A DNA stretch of 64,000 nucleotides from NCBI GenBank assembly GCA_944321165.1, contig CALUKE010000006.1, positions 123,773 to 187,772 on the forward strand. The letters run 5' to 3'. Each line of letters opens with the position of its first letter. Position 1 is the first letter of the stretch. Below are positions 60,925-64,000 of this stretch, piece by piece. Source of the stretch: an uncultured Odoribacter sp. Lineage in GTDB: Bacteria > Bacteroidota > Bacteroidia > Bacteroidales > Marinifilaceae. Made by a program: the position numbers and the translations under genes. The notes below the pieces were generated by a model. That model searched no databases, was not told the DNA's origin, and was given only the letters and a program-made list of their open reading frames with translations.

Positions 60925-63855
60925 ATGAAAAAAAATCGAGAATCCGATATCGGTAGAAATACCGATATCATTGGAAAAATTTGGCGAACGATGAAATTGC
61001 TGTGTTGCTTTTTGATGTTGGGACTCTCAACGCTTTATGGTCGTACTTTTGCACAAGAGAAAGTAACGATTTCCATGAATAATGCTTCTTTGCAAGAGGT
61101 GTTTACAAAATTGGGCGAGTTAACAGGTTATCATTTTGTGTATAGCAGTGATCTGTTACGAAAAACGGATCGATTGACCATTGATTTGCAGAATGAGGAA
61201 TTGGAGCAGGTGATGAAAGTTTGTTTGAAAAATACGAATTTATGGTATCGTTTGGAAGACAATATCGTGGTGATTTCACCCAAATTCGAACGTCCCCAAG
61301 AACCTCAGAAGAAAGTGACATTTTCCGGGAATGTAACGGATAAGAATGGTTTGCCCTTACCAGGAGTGACAATTCTTTTGAAAGGTACCTCGTTGGGGGT
61401 AGTGACCGATGTGAACGGAAACTTTCAATTGACTGTACCGGAACAGGATGAAATTATTTTGGTGTTCTCTTATGTTGGAATGAAAACTCAGGATGTGAGT
61501 GTAAAAGATGCTACTCCTTTGAAAGTGGTTATGTTGGAAGATGTTTCCCAGATGGAAGAGGTGGTGGTGACGGGATATTCAACTCGTAAGATAAGTGAGA
61601 TGACGGGGGCTGTACAACAATTTAAAGGAACAGATATTGCGGCAGCAGCAGTTAGTGGTAATTTGATGAATGCGTTGAGAGGGCATACGACTGGTTTACA
61701 AATTACAGGTAGTGATGGTACTCCTGGAAAAGATGGTGATCTTCTGTTGCGTGGCTTAGGAACATTGTATGGGGTGGGTGGTTCTAATACGGAAGCTTCA
61801 CCTTTGATTGTAATTGATGGGGTGATTACGGATTATACAAGTCTTAGTGGCATCGTGGCTCCTACTGATGTGGAGGAAATTACAATTTTGAAAGATGCGG
61901 CTTCTACAGCTATTTACGGTTCAAGGGCTGCTACTGGTGTGATTGTTGTTACTACCAAAAAGGGAAATAAAGACAATATGAATGTAACCTTTGATTTAAA
62001 GACCGGTATAAGTGTACCAAATTTTGGAAAATTGAGATACATGACCACTCCCGAATTGTTGGAATATGGAGAGAGTACATTACGGAATTGGTGGCTATAT
62101 AATGACAATATGCAAGTTAAATATCCTTCCTGTGAACAATTTGTGCAAGATACTTTAAGTATTTTACGACAAAATTTTGATTTGACCCAAACGACAGATT
62201 GGCGTGATTTAGCATTTCAAAATGGTCTAATAACAGATGTGGCTCTCGGAATTCGAGGTGGCGGTGAAAATATCCGTTATTATTTTTCTTATAATTACTA
62301 TCAGGAAGAGGGAACAAAAATTGGTTATGATTTACGACGTCATATGTTTAAGGTTCAAATGGATTTTGATGTGACTCGTTTTTTAACTTTAGGAGTAAAT
62401 ATGAGAGGAACGATTGAAAAGAATGTCATTCCTAATAGTGGTGACATGGAAGATTATCATCCTTGGCTTTCCCCTTATGATGAAGATGGGGGATTAAAAT
62501 ACAATATTCCATATTGGGAAAATTATGTTATAAGTACTAAGGCAAAGGTGAATGCGTTGTTAGATAATAGATATAATGATATAACTGATTTAACAAATAA
62601 TACATTGGCTTCTTTTTTGGGTGTGTTGAAACCTTTGAAATGGCTTTCGATACAATCAACAAATACTTTAACTCTGTTGAATCAGAATGAAAATGCTTAT
62701 CAAGATTGTCGAACTTATAGTGGAAATAGTCCAGATAATAGTGAAAGTTATGGTACATTGCGTGTCTTAGATTTTCGAAAATGGAGTTTTTTAACTTCCA
62801 ATTTGTTGCGTATACAAAATATTTGGGGTAAACATAATTTGAATGGCTTGATTGGTCAAGAATGGTATGAAAGGCATAGCCGTTATTCAACAATTCAAAT
62901 GTATGACCAAGTAACTCCTGGGGAGCGGAATGTAGGTGGGTTTGCAAAACAAGGAAGCAAGACATTCCCTTCAACGATACCTTCTGGAGATGAGGTGGAA
63001 TCGAGTAGTTGTTCTATTTTTTCTGAGATGAACTACAATTATGCTGGACGTTATATGGCATCGATTTCTTTTCGAAGAGATGGGTCTACTAATTTTGGTA
63101 AAGATAATCGTTATGGAACTTTTTATGCTATTAGTGCATCCTGGTTAGCTTCAGAGGAAAAATTTATGAAGAATCAAAAGCTATTTTCAAATCTGAAATT
63201 TCGAATTAGTTATGGAACTTCTGGAAAAGAAGCTGGGGCTGACTATTTAAATTATACATTATATTCGACTAGCTCTTATGGTGCAACTGCATATAATTAT
63301 TATGTAAGTCACCCTATTTATCCCGCTATTTATGGTGCGACGATTGATCAGTTAGGAAATGATAAATTATCATGGGAAACTGCTCATAACTTTAATTTAG
63401 GTATAGATTTTGGTTTCCTGAAAAATCGGATTAGGTTATCTATAGATAATTATTGTCGTTTGAACTCTAATTTGATTATGGCTGTAACATTACCTGCCGC
63501 TTATGGAGTTGGAAAACAATATCAAAATGTAGGAGAAATGCTTAATAGAGGAGTTGAGTTGATGTTGAATACACATAATATAAGATTGTCTAATTTTAAC
63601 TGGTATTCACAATTTACATTTAGTTATAATGATAACAAGTTGAAAAAATTGCAAGATAATAGATTAAGTTGGAATGGAATAACTTTATATGAGGGAGATA
63701 ATATTGATATACTAAAACTTGTGAGATATGTTGGAGTAAATTCTGATAATGGACTTGCTTGTTTTGAAAGAATTGAGGAGGATGGTTCTACTGTGATTGT
63801 GAATAATGTTTATGAGGCTACAAGTGGAAATGGTGATTGTAGTTATGGCAAATGA
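60925..63855 (+). CDS. susC: STN-type SusC transporter, C-terminally truncated
   Basis: A 976-residue frame. Signal peptide to about FAQ44, STN domain (VTISMNNASLQEVFTKLGEL, about 47-112), carboxypeptidase-D-like domain (FSGNVTDKNGLPLPGVTILL), plug with SPLIVIDGVITDY and ITILKDAASTAIYGSRAATG, then barrel. The frame stops after SGNGDCSYGK, inside the region that in full-length relatives precedes the last barrel strands, and lacks the terminal Phe. About 70-150 residues are missing, judged from the 1046-1124 residue paralogues here. The first 700 bases have normal composition. Later blocks drop sharply: 62521-62580, 63541-63600 and 63661-63720 total 47 G+C of 180. This suggests the 3' part was exchanged by recombination. 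No SusD is found in the remaining 145 bases. Confidence 0.85.
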   Translation: MKKNRESDIGRNTDIIGKIWRTMKLLCCFLMLGLSTLYGRTFAQEKVTISMNNASLQEVFTKLGELTGYHFVYSSDLLRKTDRLTIDLQNEELEQVMKVCLKNTNLWYRLEDNIVVISPKFERPQEPQKKVTFSGNVTDKNGLPLPGVTILLKGTSLGVVTDVNGNFQLTVPEQDEIILVFSYVGMKTQDVSVKDATPLKVVMLEDVSQMEEVVVTGYSTRKISEMTGAVQQFKGTDIAAAAVSGNLMNALRGHTTGLQITGSDGTPGKDGDLLLRGLGTLYGVGGSNTEASPLIVIDGVITDYTSLSGIVAPTDVEEITILKDAASTAIYGSRAATGVIVVTTKKGNKDNMNVTFDLKTGISVPNFGKLRYMTTPELLEYGESTLRNWWLYNDNMQVKYPSCEQFVQDTLSILRQNFDLTQTTDWRDLAFQNGLITDVALGIRGGGENIRYYFSYNYYQEEGTKIGYDLRRHMFKVQMDFDVTRFLTLGVNMRGTIEKNVIPNSGDMEDYHPWLSPYDEDGGLKYNIPYWENYVISTKAKVNALLDNRYNDITDLTNNTLASFLGVLKPLKWLSIQSTNTLTLLNQNENAYQDCRTYSGNSPDNSESYGTLRVLDFRKWSFLTSNLLRIQNIWGKHNLNGLIGQEWYERHSRYSTIQMYDQVTPGERNVGGFAKQGSKTFPSTIPSGDEVESSSCSIFSEMNYNYAGRYMASISFRRDGSTNFGKDNRYGTFYAISASWLASEEKFMKNQKLFSNLKFRISYGTSGKEAGADYLNYTLYSTSSYGATAYNYYVSHPIYPAIYGATIDQLGNDKLSWETAHNFNLGIDFGFLKNRIRLSIDNYCRLNSNLIMAVTLPAAYGVGKQYQNVGEMLNRGVELMLNTHNIRLSNFNWYSQFTFSYNDNKLKKLQDNRLSWNGITLYEGDNIDILKLVRYVGVNSDNGLACFERIEEDGSTVIVNNVYEATSGNGDCSYGK

Positions 63856-63896
63856 CGGCTTGTAAACAACCATAACCAACTATAACCATTTAGAAT

Positions 63897-63930
63897 AAAG
63901 TCGCTGATATTCAGCGACTTTTATTTTTAT
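63897..63930. terminator. Strong stem-loop after the truncated susC
   Basis: A perfect 11-bp stem, AAAGTCGCTGA (63897-63907) with TCAGCGACTTT (63911-63921), loop TAT, followed on the plus strand by TATTTTTAT. It can act in both directions. On the minus strand a 40-codon open frame from the right edge runs through it to a TAG at 63880-63882; I do not call that a gene. Confidence 0.7.
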
Positions 63931-64000
63931 GTACTTTCCAGACCGTATTTGGAAGTAACGGTTTTTATCCATATTTTTCATACGTATTTCTACCGTGACA

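Noticed and set aside
63880..64000. 40-codon minus-strand open frame at the right edge
   Set aside because: It runs through a perfect 11-bp hairpin and matches no family I know. It could be the end of a gene beyond the window, but cannot be supported here.
1..64000. CRISPR arrays, rRNA genes, intact insertion sequences, riboswitches
   Set aside because: None was seen: no regularly spaced repeats, no rRNA-like sequence, no transposase with an intact frame, and no leader structure I recognise as a riboswitch.

Overview
The window is chromosomal DNA from a gut-type Bacteroidota, most likely order Bacteroidales. The family Odoribacteraceae (Butyricimonas/Odoribacter) is my guess from the style of the SusC/FecR loci and cannot be proved here. 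The signs are four SusC-type TonB-dependent transporters with SusD lipoproteins (one SusC lies at the window edge without its SusD), many lipoproteins with acidic residues after the lipidated cysteine, ECF sigma/FecR switches, Bacteroidota-type -7 promoter boxes (TAnnTTTG), Ser-type sulfatases with an anaerobic maturase, and a fused SpmA/SpmB protein. Most of the window looks like mid-40s % G+C.

Layout. 1-2525: the end of an ABC-F ATPase, an RlmB/TrmH-type rRNA methyltransferase, and a convergent thioredoxin-fold lone-cysteine protein. 2695-33590: a pair of divergent polysaccharide-utilisation operons sharing a 668-bp AT-rich control region (16243-16910). The left operon (minus strand) encodes SusC, SusD, a fasciclin-like lipoprotein, a SusE-position lipoprotein, a Calx-beta-like lipoprotein, GH43, GH95 and GH127. 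The right operon (plus strand) repeats the same first four gene types. It then adds a two-repeat lipoprotein, a fusion of a SusE-like domain to an HExxH domain, a BACON-repeat lipoprotein, a second HExxH protein, GH43 and GH51. The enzymes point to arabinofuranose-rich plant material. The two protease-like proteins make a hydroxyproline-rich glycoprotein target worth testing.

33823-39284: housekeeping genes (an HTH/ACT-like protein, Ffh, FolD, SpmAB, MnmA, tRNA-Trp). 39364-44643: an anaerobic sulfatase-maturating enzyme with two Ser-type sulfatases, then a phosphoesterase on the other strand. 44745-45179: tRNA-Asp followed by a decayed tyrosine integrase, the scar of an old integrated element. 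45429-46821: MarC and TauE/SafE-type membrane proteins.

46927-63855: an ECF sigma/FecR-controlled region with two tandem sigma factors, FecR, an STN-containing SusC, SusD, a DUF4843-like lipoprotein, a PKD-like lipoprotein and an 800-residue double-thioredoxin protein. It continues with a second FecR and a second STN-SusC. This last transporter is truncated at its C-terminus and has a very AT-rich 3' two thirds, which suggests recombination. The final 145 bases hold a strong hairpin and no gene I can name.
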